Of a DNA stretch of 31,467 nt, positions 16,218 to 23,713 are shown piece by piece. Origin of the DNA: Phosphoribacter sp964647395 (lineage in GTDB: Bacteria; Actinomycetota; Actinomycetes; Actinomycetales; Dermatophilaceae); the NCBI GenBank assembly GCA_964647395.1, contig CAZYHR010000028.1, positions 1-31,467 on the forward strand, in the 5' to 3' direction. The notes beneath the pieces are model-generated. The model was not told where the DNA came from, did no database searches, and saw only the letters and a list, made by a program, of their open reading frames with translations. Numbering within the stretch: position 1 is the first letter of the stretch; each line of letters opens with the position of its first letter. The position numbers and the translations under genes are program-made.

Positions 16218-17405
16218 TCAGCGGCCGTTCCAGCTCCAGTGCCACGGCTCGACGGGGAAGTTGACGTAGTGGTACCTGCCGGCGTTGGCCCTGAGCCACG
16301 CCCCGACACCGCTGGACATGTTGAAGTCGATCGCCAGACCGGCCTCGTGCTGGGAGGTGCCGGGCTTGGCGGTCGGCGGGTTGCAGTCGCCCGAGGGCTT
16401 CTCGTAGATGTTGTAGTGCGAGGAACCGCCGCAGTTGTTGATCCGGGTCTGGATCTGCTGATCGCGAGAGCGGTAGCCGCCGCCGGTCAGTGTCACGCCC
16501 GACGCCCGGGCCGCTCGCACCATCGCCATGGTGTTCGCGGCGAAGCAGGTGTTGACCCGCAGTCCCTCGGCCCGGACGGTGCCGGTGATCGGGACGTTCT
16601 TCGGGACCGCGTTGGCATACATCGTGCAGTCCGCGGCGGTGGCGAACTTCGCGACGTCGATGTTCGCGTCCGACCCGATGGCGGCGCCGCTGTCATGGAT
16701 CATCACGCGATTGGCGGCCGACCCGCTCGACCCGCTCGCCCACTTCGCGGCGCCGCCGGCGTAGACGACGAAGTTGCCGTCGGTCTGCATGACGGCATAC
16801 GCGCCGGCGACGCCGTTGGTGCCGCTGCTCCACTGGGCGGTCGTGCCGCGGTAGGCGACGAGGTTGCCGTCACCCTGCATGACGAGCGACGACTTGCGGC
16901 TCGGGCTGGTCAGGTACTGGCCGGGTCGCAGGGTGTTGCCCGCGAGCAGCGTCGTGAAGTAGGACCCGTGGTTCCAGAGGGCGACGCCCGGCGCGTAGAC
17001 GACCCCGTTGCCGTCGTCCTGGACCGCGAAGAGGTTCGCGCTCTTTCCGTAGGTGCCGGTGTTCCACAGCGCCTGGCCCGCGGCCGAGTAGACGACGAGG
17101 TTGCCGTCGGTCTGGAAAGCGAGGCGAGCGCCCGGGTTGCCGTTGGTGTTCGTCGACCAGATGGCCCGGCCGCCGGCATAGAACACGAAGTTGCCGTCGG
17201 TCTGCATGGCACCGATCACCGCGCCGTTCGGCGAGGCGAGGTGCTGCCCGGCGACCAGCCCCTGGCCGGGACTCAGGTTGCTCGAGACGGCGTGCGCGGT
17301 CTCGGCGGTCGCGAGCGCGACCGCTCCGGACAGGGTGACACCCGACAGGGTGAGCAGCGCGGTGGCGCGACGTCGCCGGGGCAGAAGTGAGCGCGCTGAG
17401 GACAT
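16218..17405 (-). CDS. Secreted bulb-lectin / VanY-type M15 peptidase fusion
   Basis: 395 residues. The start at 17405 is chosen for its AAGGAGA ribosome site; the frame is open upstream but without one. A twin-basic signal peptide (RRRR, then a hydrophobic core to about 39, AHA cleavage) exports it. Residues about 44-232 form bulb-type mannose-lectin (B_lectin) repeats with five Q-x-D-G-N-x-V-x-Y-like motifs near 68, 98, 129, 177 and 207. The C-terminal part (about 245-395) is a VanY/M15B D,D-carboxypeptidase-like domain: SQHEAGLAID at 351-360 gives zinc ligands His353 and Asp360, and EPWHW at 386-390 gives the catalytic Glu and His389. It probably trims peptidoglycan stem peptides while the lectin part binds wall or foreign glycans. 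Four cysteines could make two disulfides. Confidence 0.9.
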   Translation of the reverse strand: MSSARSLLPRRRRATALLTLSGVTLSGAVALATAETAHAVSSNLSPGQGLVAGQHLASPNGAVIGAMQTDGNFVFYAGGRAIWSTNTNGNPGARLAFQTDGNLVVYSAAGQALWNTGTYGKSANLFAVQDDGNGVVYAPGVALWNHGSYFTTLLAGNTLRPGQYLTSPSRKSSLVMQGDGNLVAYRGTTAQWSSGTNGVAGAYAVMQTDGNFVVYAGGAAKWASGSSGSAANRVMIHDSGAAIGSDANIDVAKFATAADCTMYANAVPKNVPITGTVRAEGLRVNTCFAANTMAMVRAARASGVTLTGGGYRSRDQQIQTRINNCGGSSHYNIYEKPSGDCNPPTAKPGTSQHEAGLAIDFNMSSGVGAWLRANAGRYHYVNFPVEPWHWSWNGR

Positions 17406-17458
17406 GACGAATCTCCTTGTCGTGATAGTGAACCGGTGGTTGCGGACGTGTTCGAACC

Positions 17459-17478
17459 GCTGACCCATCGGGGTCAGC
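17459..17478 (-). terminator. Hairpin after the interrupted lectin gene
   Basis: GCTGACCC (17459-17466) and GGGTCAGC (17471-17478) form an 8-bp stem with a 4-nt ATCG loop, between the end of the upstream lectin frame and the VanY-lectin start. It could terminate the former transcript or fold in the leader of the latter. Confidence 0.5.
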
Positions 17479-17545
17479 CCTGGGGAGTCGGATCGGGAGT
17501 CAGATCAGGCGCCGACGGGGACCCGCCCGGCGGGCTGTCGCGCGG

Positions 17546-17887
17546 TCAGCGCGGACCGTCCCAGCTGTAGCCGCCGGTGTCGGCCGTGGGGTCGACCGGG
17601 ACGATCGACGCGGTCATGGCGACGACCCGGATGGTCGAGGATCCGTCGTCCGTCACGACGAGGGAGGTCGCGCCCGGCTCCAGCAGCATCTGCCACAACG
17701 TGGTGCCGTCACTGGAGATGACCACCCGACCGGAGCCGACGGTGAGCCGGACGCCCGTCGGGGTGCCGTCGGTCCGGTTGCTCTGCCGAAGCACCTGGCC
17801 GGTCGCGCGGTCCACCAGCGACAGCCGCCCGTCGACGGCGAGCCGCAAGCCGTAACGCGCGCTCGGGCTGACCAGCTCCTGGCCCGG
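17546..17887 (-). pseudogene. Downstream part of a lectin gene cut off by an in-frame TAG
   Basis: This frame is the exact continuation of the lectin gene at 17888-18406 after its TAG codon. It stays open for 113 codons to a stop at 17546-17548. It begins PGQELVSPSARYGLRLAVDG, the usual start of the next B_lectin repeat (compare RPGQYLTSPS in the neighbouring VanY-lectin), and ends in a non-lectin tail (YSWDGPR). There is no ribosome site or good start inside, so without readthrough it is not translated. A single C-to-T change of CAG to TAG would explain the interruption. Confidence 0.7.
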
Positions 17888-18406
17888 CTACAGCACCGAG
17901 CCCGGGACGAGCCGGCTCCCCGACGTGCCGCTGGCCCACACGGCGGCGCCGGCCGCGGTGTACTGCACGAGGTTGCCGTCGTCCTGGACGGCCAGGGTCG
18001 TCGCGCCACGGCCGTTGGTCCCCGACCACCACAGCGCCCGACCCGAGCCGGAGTACACGACGAGGTTGCCGTCGGTCTGCTGCGCCGCGATCGCGCCGGG
18101 ATTCCCCCACGTCCCGGTGTTCCACAGCGCGCGCCCACCGGCATACAGGACGAGGTTCCCGTCGGACTGCATGGCCAGGGTGACGGCCTTGTTCGGCGAC
18201 TGGACGGAGGCCCCCGGCCCGAGGACCGCCCCGCTCGGCACGAGCCCGAGCGCCCCCGTCGCGCTGATCGTCCGCAGGCCGTCGGCGTGCGTCGGAGCGG
18301 CGAACGCCACGCCGCCGAGGCCGAGGCCGAGCGACGCCAGCGCGATGCCGGCGGTGAGGTGGCGGACCCGCGGACGGGTCCGTCGGCGCCTGGTGGGAGT
18401 GCCCAT
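17888..18406 (-). CDS. Secreted bulb-type lectin, truncated by TAG
   Basis: 172 residues as read. The ATG at 18406 follows AGGGGAC. A basic N-terminus (RRRRTRPR) and hydrophobic segment (ALASLGLGLGGVAFA) form a signal peptide ending near residue 41. Three B_lectin repeats follow with LAMQSDGNLVLY, AAQQTDGNLVVY and LAVQDDGNLVQY motifs (mannose-binding type) and TGTWGNPG-like turns. Translation stops at TAG (17888-17890) in the middle of a fourth repeat, and the same frame continues open to 17546. The intact ancestor would have been about 286 residues. It is a paralogue of the lectin part of the neighbouring VanY-lectin and is likely a secreted glycan-binding protein. Whether the short form is functional is unclear. 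Confidence 0.78.
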   Translation of the reverse strand: MGTPTRRRRTRPRVRHLTAGIALASLGLGLGGVAFAAPTHADGLRTISATGALGLVPSGAVLGPGASVQSPNKAVTLAMQSDGNLVLYAGGRALWNTGTWGNPGAIAAQQTDGNLVVYSGSGRALWWSGTNGRGATTLAVQDDGNLVQYTAAGAAVWASGTSGSRLVPGSVL

Positions 18407-18627
18407 GATCGTGTCCCCTGCTGAGATGGTGAGGGCTGAGGTGTCCCTGCAGCGCCTCCATTCCACGCCCCGGTGCCGCACGGGACAACGCCTCCGGGCG
18501 TCAGCAACCGGACGAGCGCTGGGCAGGATGGGGACGCGGGATCGGGACCTCAGTCCCTGGACGCGTCGACCGGTCGGCTGCGCTCGAGGCGCAGCTCGCG
18601 CCCCGCCTGGGGGCTGCGGCCGGTCGC

Positions 18628-19650
18628 TCAGATCCACCCGCGCCGGGCCGCCATCGCCCCCGCCTCGAAGCGGCTCCTGGCGCCGAGCTGGCCCATGAGC
18701 CGGGCGATGTGCCGGCGCAGATGCCGGACCGACATGCCGACCCGGGCCGCGGTCGCCTCGTCGGTGTCGCCGGACGACAGGTGCCGCAGGAGCATCCGGT
18801 CGAGCTCGCTCATCTCCACCGCGGACATCGCTATCGCGTTGTGATCCAACGGGGTTGCCTGCGCCCACTCGTGCTCGAAGATCCGGATGAAGCCAGCGAC
18901 GACACCCGATGATCGCAAGATGAGCGCGCCGCGCCGCGAGTGCGCCGGGTCGATCGGCACGACGGCGATCCGGCGGTCGACGATGAGCAGCCGGTCGAGC
19001 GGCTCGCGGGTCACCCGCACCTCGGCTCCCCGACCGATGATGTCGACGAGATACGCGCGGTTGGCGGCGTCGGCCACGACCTCGGGCTCGTGGATGATCC
19101 GCATCCGCACCCCGCGCTGCAGCGTCCGCCGGTCCAGCGGTCGGCTCGCCTCCAGGGCCTCCGGGCTCTGCGGACCACCCGGCTGGATCGCGCACAGTTC
19201 CCGCTCGGTCGCATACGCGAGCGCGGCGATCCGGTCGCGCAGCACCGCGAGGTCCTCGATCCGCTCGACGTGCTCCTGACGGTCCCGCGCGTCGCGGGCC
19301 CGCTGATAGGTCGCGGCCAGCTCCCAGATCTCTCGCCGGGTGGCAGCGGCCATCCGCAGCCGATGGGTCAGCTCGTCCTCCACCGACTCGACGAGCGCCG
19401 ACAGCGCGCCCTCCGGATCGACGACCTCGAGTCGATCCCCGGCCTCGCGCAGCAACCCGAGCCGGCACAGCTCGGCGACGGCCGCCTCGACTGCGGCGGC
19501 CGCCAGCTCGAGCCGGCCGGCCAGCGCCGCGCGACCCGGCTGCGGCAGCTCGAGCGCCGCGAGATAGACCTGCTCGAGCTGCTGACCCAGCCCGATCGCC
19601 GAGAGTGGCACCCCGACCTCCCGTCCCGTGTCCGGTTTGCGCCCGATCAT
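18628..19650 (-). CDS. LuxR-type HTH transcriptional regulator with TrmB-like N-terminus
   Basis: 340 residues from the ATG at 19650, which has an excellent GGGGGAGG ribosome site. The N-terminal part (about 18-80: LEQVYLAALELPQPGRAALAG ... VAELCRLGLLRE) looks like a TrmB/winged-helix DNA- or ligand-interacting unit, followed by a helical segment (about 90-160) and an effector-like domain (about 175-265, with LLIVDRRIAVVPIDP). The C-terminus (about 275-340) is a LuxR-type HTH (LSSGDTDEATAARVGMSVRHLRRHIARLM). It resembles TrmB-LuxR fusion regulators common in actinobacteria. It is divergent from the LLM gene with 78 nt between the starts, so it may control that gene or itself. No phosphoacceptor domain is present. 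Confidence 0.83.
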   Translation of the reverse strand: MIGRKPDTGREVGVPLSAIGLGQQLEQVYLAALELPQPGRAALAGRLELAAAAVEAAVAELCRLGLLREAGDRLEVVDPEGALSALVESVEDELTHRLRMAAATRREIWELAATYQRARDARDRQEHVERIEDLAVLRDRIAALAYATERELCAIQPGGPQSPEALEASRPLDRRTLQRGVRMRIIHEPEVVADAANRAYLVDIIGRGAEVRVTREPLDRLLIVDRRIAVVPIDPAHSRRGALILRSSGVVAGFIRIFEHEWAQATPLDHNAIAMSAVEMSELDRMLLRHLSSGDTDEATAARVGMSVRHLRRHIARLMGQLGARSRFEAGAMAARRGWI

Positions 19651-19728
19651 GACACCTCCCCCCGGCGCCGCGCCCGGCGTCCCCAGCCGGGTAGGTTCGA
19701 CACGTCCCACCCCCCGGAGGTATGCCGC

Positions 19729-20715
19729 ATGCGCCTGTCGATCCTCGACCTCGCCATCGTCCAGAGCGGCCAGCCGGTCCGCGAGGCGCTGCTCGAGAGC
19801 GTCGCCCTGGCACAACGGGCCGACCAGCTCGGCCGCTTCGAGCGCATCTGGTACGCCGAGCACCACAACATGCCGACCATCGCCAGTGCCGCGACATCGG
19901 TGCTCATCGGCCACGTCGCGGCGCGCACCGAGTCGATCCGGGTCGGCTCCGGCGGGATCATGCTGCCCAACCACAGCCCGCTGGTCATCGCCGAGCAGTT
20001 CGGCACGCTCGCCGAGCTCCATCCCGGCCGGATCGACCTGGGCCTGGGCCGGGCGCCCGGTACCGACCAGCGCACCCTGATGGCGCTGCGCCGCGACCCG
20101 CGCGCCTCCGACTACTTCCCGCAGGACGTCCAGGAGTTGCAGGGCTACCTGTCCGACCGCAGCCGCATCGAGGGCATCGCGGCAACCCCGGGACAGGGCA
20201 CCCACGTGCCGCTCTACATCCTCGGCTCGTCACTGTTCGGCGCCCAACTCGCCGCGGTCCTCGGCCTGCCCTACGCCTTCGCGAGCCACTTCGCGCCGGA
20301 CGCGCTCGAGCCCGCGGTCGCGGCATACCGCTCCCGGTTCCAGCCCAGCGAGCAACTGGCCGAGCCCTATGTCATCGCGGCGGCCAACGTCATCGCCTGC
20401 GACGACCCGGCCGAGGCGGAGACGATGTTCCAGCGGGTATGCCGCTCGCGCGCCAAGCGCTACGCCCCGCCGGGCTGGCGCGGGGAGACCGAGGCCGACC
20501 TGGAGGCGCTGCTGGCCGGCCCCGCCGGGGCGCAGGCTCGGCACATGCTCACCTACACCGCCTGCGGTGACGGGACGGCGGTAGCCGCCTACCTGACCGA
20601 CTTCGCCGCGCGGGCCGACGCCGACGAGGTGATGTTCACCAACCTCGCGATCGGGTTGGCGCCCCGGTTGCGGGCCCTGCAGATCGTCGCGGAGTCGGTC
20701 GCCGCGGATCGGTAG
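19729..20715 (+). CDS. LLM class flavin-dependent oxidoreductase (MsnO8-like)
   Basis: 328 residues. The start at 19729 follows GGAGG, with the 10-mer GGTATGCCGC overlapping the 3' end of that site and filling the spacer. The sequence shows the FMN-type luciferase-like family: ILDLAIVQSGQP at the N-terminus, RIWYAEHHNMPTIASAATSVL near 41-61, VGSGGIMLPNHSPLVIAEQFG (the hallmark of the MsnO8/YhbW-like group), then GRIDLGLGRAPGTD, and YILGSSLFGAQLAAVLGLPYAFASHF further on. Such proteins are predicted FMN-dependent monooxygenases of unknown substrate. It is the divergent neighbour of the LuxR-type regulator and is followed by a hairpin right at the stop. Confidence 0.9.
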   Translation: MRLSILDLAIVQSGQPVREALLESVALAQRADQLGRFERIWYAEHHNMPTIASAATSVLIGHVAARTESIRVGSGGIMLPNHSPLVIAEQFGTLAELHPGRIDLGLGRAPGTDQRTLMALRRDPRASDYFPQDVQELQGYLSDRSRIEGIAATPGQGTHVPLYILGSSLFGAQLAAVLGLPYAFASHFAPDALEPAVAAYRSRFQPSEQLAEPYVIAAANVIACDDPAEAETMFQRVCRSRAKRYAPPGWRGETEADLEALLAGPAGAQARHMLTYTACGDGTAVAAYLTDFAARADADEVMFTNLAIGLAPRLRALQIVAESVAADR

Positions 20716-20735
20716 CCCGGCGGGCCGGCCGGGCT
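20714..20735 (+). terminator. Hairpin at the end of the MsnO8-like gene
   Basis: AGCCCGG (20714-20720) pairs with CCGGGCT (20729-20735). It begins inside the stop codon of the oxidoreductase gene. A G+C palindrome GGCGCCCCGGGGCGCC follows at 20744-20759. Either could terminate transcription. Confidence 0.45.
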
Positions 20736-21241
20736 GGCAGCGCGGCGCCCCGGGGCGCCGGGGCGCCGGGGTGTAACGCGGTCGGCCCCTGGGCCGATGT
20801 CTCAGACGTCGAGGGCTGGCCCACCCCGAGCGGGCCAACCTCGACGAGTCCGGCGGATCGCCGGGTGGGGACACCAGCCACCCGGCGGTCCGCCGTTCCG
20901 ATGCTCCGGTGCCGGCTGGTGTAACGATCCGGAGCGAACCGTCGATGGGATGGAAGCCGAACCGCCTCCTGCACCCCCGGCGTGGTGGCGGCTCGGCGCT
21001 GTGGGTTTGCGGCTGCCCGGCATCGCGGGTGGCCGCGGTGCCGGACGGCGGTGTGGGGAGACTGCGTCGTTCGGTCGCGGCACACGCACCCACGGTGTGA
21101 CCGCGGTTGCCGCGGCCCGGGCGTGTGCTGAGGTCGCCCGGGCTGCGGTGACGCGGGAAGTGGACCGATGCCGCCCGCCCGATCCGACGTTGCCCGCGAG
21201 GCCAGGCTGGCGCGCATGACAGTGAGCGACCGGAGGCCCCC
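20716..21241. other. 526-bp stretch without a convincing gene
   Basis: Open frames here have no supported start or recognisable protein. Visible items are the two hairpins at its left end, GGTGTAACG twice (20770-20778 and 20918-20926), and a possible short leader frame at 21168-21245. That frame (25 codons) has GGGAAG upstream and its TGA overlaps the ATG of the LCP gene. A long 5' control region of the LCP gene is one possibility, and a decayed gene is another. Confidence 0.5.
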
Positions 21242-22363
21242 ATGACCGACGAGATCCACCAGCCCGGCGGGCGCCGTCTCTCGCGCCGCACCGTGACGGG
21301 AGCCGGGGTCGCCGGCGTGCTGGCCTGGCTGGCCGCGTGCTCCCACGACAACTCGTCGACCGGTCCGACCAGCGCTGCCGGGCCGACGTCAGCCGACCGG
21401 ACCAGTTCGAGACCGAGCACGACACCGAACCCCTCGACGTCGGCCGACCCGACCGGGACCACGTCGAGCGCGACGGCCACGACGACGGCCAGCGGTGCGC
21501 CGACCTCGACGACGGCCCAGACCACCACGGTCACCTCGACCGCCGGGTCGACCTTCGGCGGTCAACTGAGCGACGGCGGCCACCTCAACGTCCTCATCCT
21601 CGGCAGCGACTCGCGGTCGGAGTCCTTTGCCGGCCAGGCCGACGTCATCGTCCTGGCGCAGGTCCCCAACGGCACCGCTCGGGTCAACCTCGTCTCCATC
21701 GCCCGGGACACCGTGGCCAACCTGCCGAGTGGTCGGCAGGGCAAGATCAACGCGACCTACGCCTCGGGCGGGCCGTCGGGCGCCGCCCGCGCCGTGTCCG
21801 GCCTGCTCAGCGGCCTGCCGATCCACTTCACCATCGAGACGACCTTCAACCGCTTCATCCGGATGAGCGAGTTCCTCGGTGGATACACGGTCACCAACCG
21901 GTTCGCCTCGACGGTCGGGACGAGGCGATTCCCGGCCGGCCCGATCCGGTTGCACGGCCCGGCAGCGCTGGACTACGTCCGGCAGCGCTACGGGCTGCCC
22001 AACGGCGACCTCGACCGCACCGAGCGCGCCCGAGCCGCCATCACCGGCATGCTCGGCCGGATGCAGGACATCGCGACCAAGGAGCCCGGCCGGCTCGACG
22101 CCATGGTCGAGGCGGTCTTCGGGCAGAGCCGGGCCACGGTGTCCCTGGGACAGGTGCGCCAGATGCTGTCGGTGCTGCGAGCCTTCGAGCGCGGCAACGT
22201 GTCCTCGGCCATGCTGCCGGTCTCCGGCTTCGGGATGGTCGGCGGCGCGTCGGTCAACCTCGTCAACCGGGCTCGCGCAGCCGAGCTGGCCCAGGCCCTG
22301 TCGCGCGGCGATCTGTCGGGCTACGTCGCCCGCTACGGCACCTCCAACGCCCCGACGGGCTGA
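21242..22363 (+). CDS. LytR-CpsA-Psr (LCP) family lipoprotein
   Basis: 373 residues. ATG at 21242 after CCGGAGG. The N-terminus has twin arginines (SRRTVTG at 14-20), a hydrophobic stretch and lipobox L-A-A-C with Cys33, so it is probably a Tat-exported lipoprotein rather than the usual single-pass membrane LCP protein. A Ser/Thr-rich tether runs to about 105. The LCP domain shows GSDSR at 121-125, Asp134 (QADVIVL), SIARDT at 152-157 (Arg155, Asp156) and KINATYASGG, then a conserved LDYVRQRYGLPNGDLDRTERAR block. LCP enzymes transfer undecaprenyl-linked glycopolymers onto peptidoglycan or arabinogalactan-type walls. All key polar residues are present. Confidence 0.9.
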   Translation: MTDEIHQPGGRRLSRRTVTGAGVAGVLAWLAACSHDNSSTGPTSAAGPTSADRTSSRPSTTPNPSTSADPTGTTSSATATTTASGAPTSTTAQTTTVTSTAGSTFGGQLSDGGHLNVLILGSDSRSESFAGQADVIVLAQVPNGTARVNLVSIARDTVANLPSGRQGKINATYASGGPSGAARAVSGLLSGLPIHFTIETTFNRFIRMSEFLGGYTVTNRFASTVGTRRFPAGPIRLHGPAALDYVRQRYGLPNGDLDRTERARAAITGMLGRMQDIATKEPGRLDAMVEAVFGQSRATVSLGQVRQMLSVLRAFERGNVSSAMLPVSGFGMVGGASVNLVNRARAAELAQALSRGDLSGYVARYGTSNAPTG

Positions 22364-22442
22364 CGGCCGGTGGGCGGACCCCCTCGATCCCAGCCGATCG
22401 GCCGACGCAGCCCCGGCCGGCGGCGGGTCAGAATGGTGAGCT

Positions 22443-23597
22443 ATGAAGGTTCATGAGTACGACTCCGGCCCCACGCTGGCCCCACAGCGCGGGGAAGCCC
22501 TGGGCCGTCGCTACGCCCGCGAGATCTCCCTCTCGTCCTCGGCATACCGCTCCTACTTCGCCGACCGGGGCCTGGACTCCGGCACCGTCGACGTGATCGC
22601 CAAGGCTGCCGGCGAGGCGGTCACCGAATGGTGTCCCAAGCTCTCGGACGAGATCGTCCATATCGCCCGCGGCGCCGGCCTGACGTTCGAGGAGCTGCTG
22701 ACCCTCAACGCGCGCACCGAGATCTTCGCCGGGCTGCCGGAGGCGCCCGCCCCGGTCGAGCCGTTGGCCGACGAGGACGACCCGCTGACCTGGAAGATCC
22801 CCGGCCTCTACGACGAGTGCACGACGGTCTGCTACGTCCCGCCGAGCGGCAAGGGCCAGGTGCTGTCCCTGCAGACCTGGGACTGGTCCTCGTGGCTGGC
22901 CCCGACCGGGCTGCTCAACCGTTTCGCGCTCAAGGCCGGCGGCTCGGACGCCTGGCTCAAGACGTTCGCCGAGCCCGGCCAGCTGGCCAAGATCGGCCTG
23001 TCCAGCCGCGGCCTGTCGGTGCACCTCAACATGCTGCGCCACCAGTCCGACACCGGTGACGGGGGCGTCCCGATCCACGTCATCCTGCGGCGCATCCTCG
23101 AGGACGCGTCGACCCTCGACGAGGCGATCGACATCGCTCGGTCGGCCAAGGTCTCCGCGTCGTCGGCGATCACCGTGGTCGCGACCGGCAGCGACTCCGC
23201 GCAGGCCGCCGCGCTGGAGATCTCGCCGGCCGGAGTGGCGGTGGTCCACCCCGACGAGACCGGCTGGCTGGTGCACACCAACCACTTCCTCGACCCCGAC
23301 CTGGCCGAGGGCGGGGTGGTGTCCCCGGCCAGCACCACCCACGAGCGCTACGACGACGTGCGCGGTCGGCTCGATGTCGCGATGGCCATGGAGGGCCTGG
23401 TCAAGATCTCCGGCCGCCTCATCGGCGACCAGGGCTCCGGTGCCCCGATCTGCGCCAAGGAGGACCCCGCGCTGCCGCAGGCCGAGCGGCACTCCACGCT
23501 GCTGACGATCAAGCTGCACCCCGGCATCGGCTACGTCGAGTACCTCGCCGGCTCCCCCGCCGACGTCGTCGCCGCCGGCGCCACCCGCCGCTGCTGA
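22443..23597 (+). CDS. C45-type autoproteolytic Ntn hydrolase / acyltransferase
   Basis: 384 residues. It resembles the acyl-CoA:6-aminopenicillanate acyltransferase family (peptidase C45), Ntn hydrolases that self-cleave before a cysteine which becomes the nucleophile. The candidate is Cys126 in YDECTTVCYV, aligned with the G-C-T-T site of the fungal enzyme; here Glu replaces Gly before the Cys. Preceding it are RGAGLTFEELLTLNARTEI, then LSLQTWDWSSW and GLSVHLNML blocks typical of the family, and HTNHFLDPDL near 279. Actinobacterial members probably hydrolyse or transfer acyl groups on amides or carcinine-like amino acid conjugates; the substrate is unknown. The ribosome site (GGTGAG) is weak. 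No signal peptide is seen, so it should be cytoplasmic. Confidence 0.85.
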   Translation: MKVHEYDSGPTLAPQRGEALGRRYAREISLSSSAYRSYFADRGLDSGTVDVIAKAAGEAVTEWCPKLSDEIVHIARGAGLTFEELLTLNARTEIFAGLPEAPAPVEPLADEDDPLTWKIPGLYDECTTVCYVPPSGKGQVLSLQTWDWSSWLAPTGLLNRFALKAGGSDAWLKTFAEPGQLAKIGLSSRGLSVHLNMLRHQSDTGDGGVPIHVILRRILEDASTLDEAIDIARSAKVSASSAITVVATGSDSAQAAALEISPAGVAVVHPDETGWLVHTNHFLDPDLAEGGVVSPASTTHERYDDVRGRLDVAMAMEGLVKISGRLIGDQGSGAPICAKEDPALPQAERHSTLLTIKLHPGIGYVEYLAGSPADVVAAGATRRC

Positions 23598-23612
23598 GTC
23601 CCTCAACCACTG

Positions 23613-23642
23613 CGGTATGCCGCGCGGCCACGCGGCATACCG
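23613..23642. terminator. Inverted pair of GGTATGCCGC words between convergent genes
   Basis: CGGTATGCCGCG (23613-23624) and CGCGGCATACCG (23631-23642) make a perfect 12-bp stem with a 6-nt CGGCCA loop. It lies between the stop of the C45 hydrolase (23597) and the end of the VWA gene (23714). It can serve as a bidirectional terminator and consists of two copies of the overrepresented 10-mer, as DNA uptake sequences often do in Neisseria. Confidence 0.75.
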
Positions 23643-23713
23643 GTGCGTGGGGCGCCCCGTCCGGGCACCCGGCCGCTCATCTCCCCGGGCAGCGCGGCGG
23701 CCGCTCGAGCGGG

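Noticed and set aside
17888..17890. TAG in the lectin gene as a pyrrolysine codon
   Set aside because: No pyl genes are visible and the organism type is not known for it. A nonsense change from CAG is simpler.
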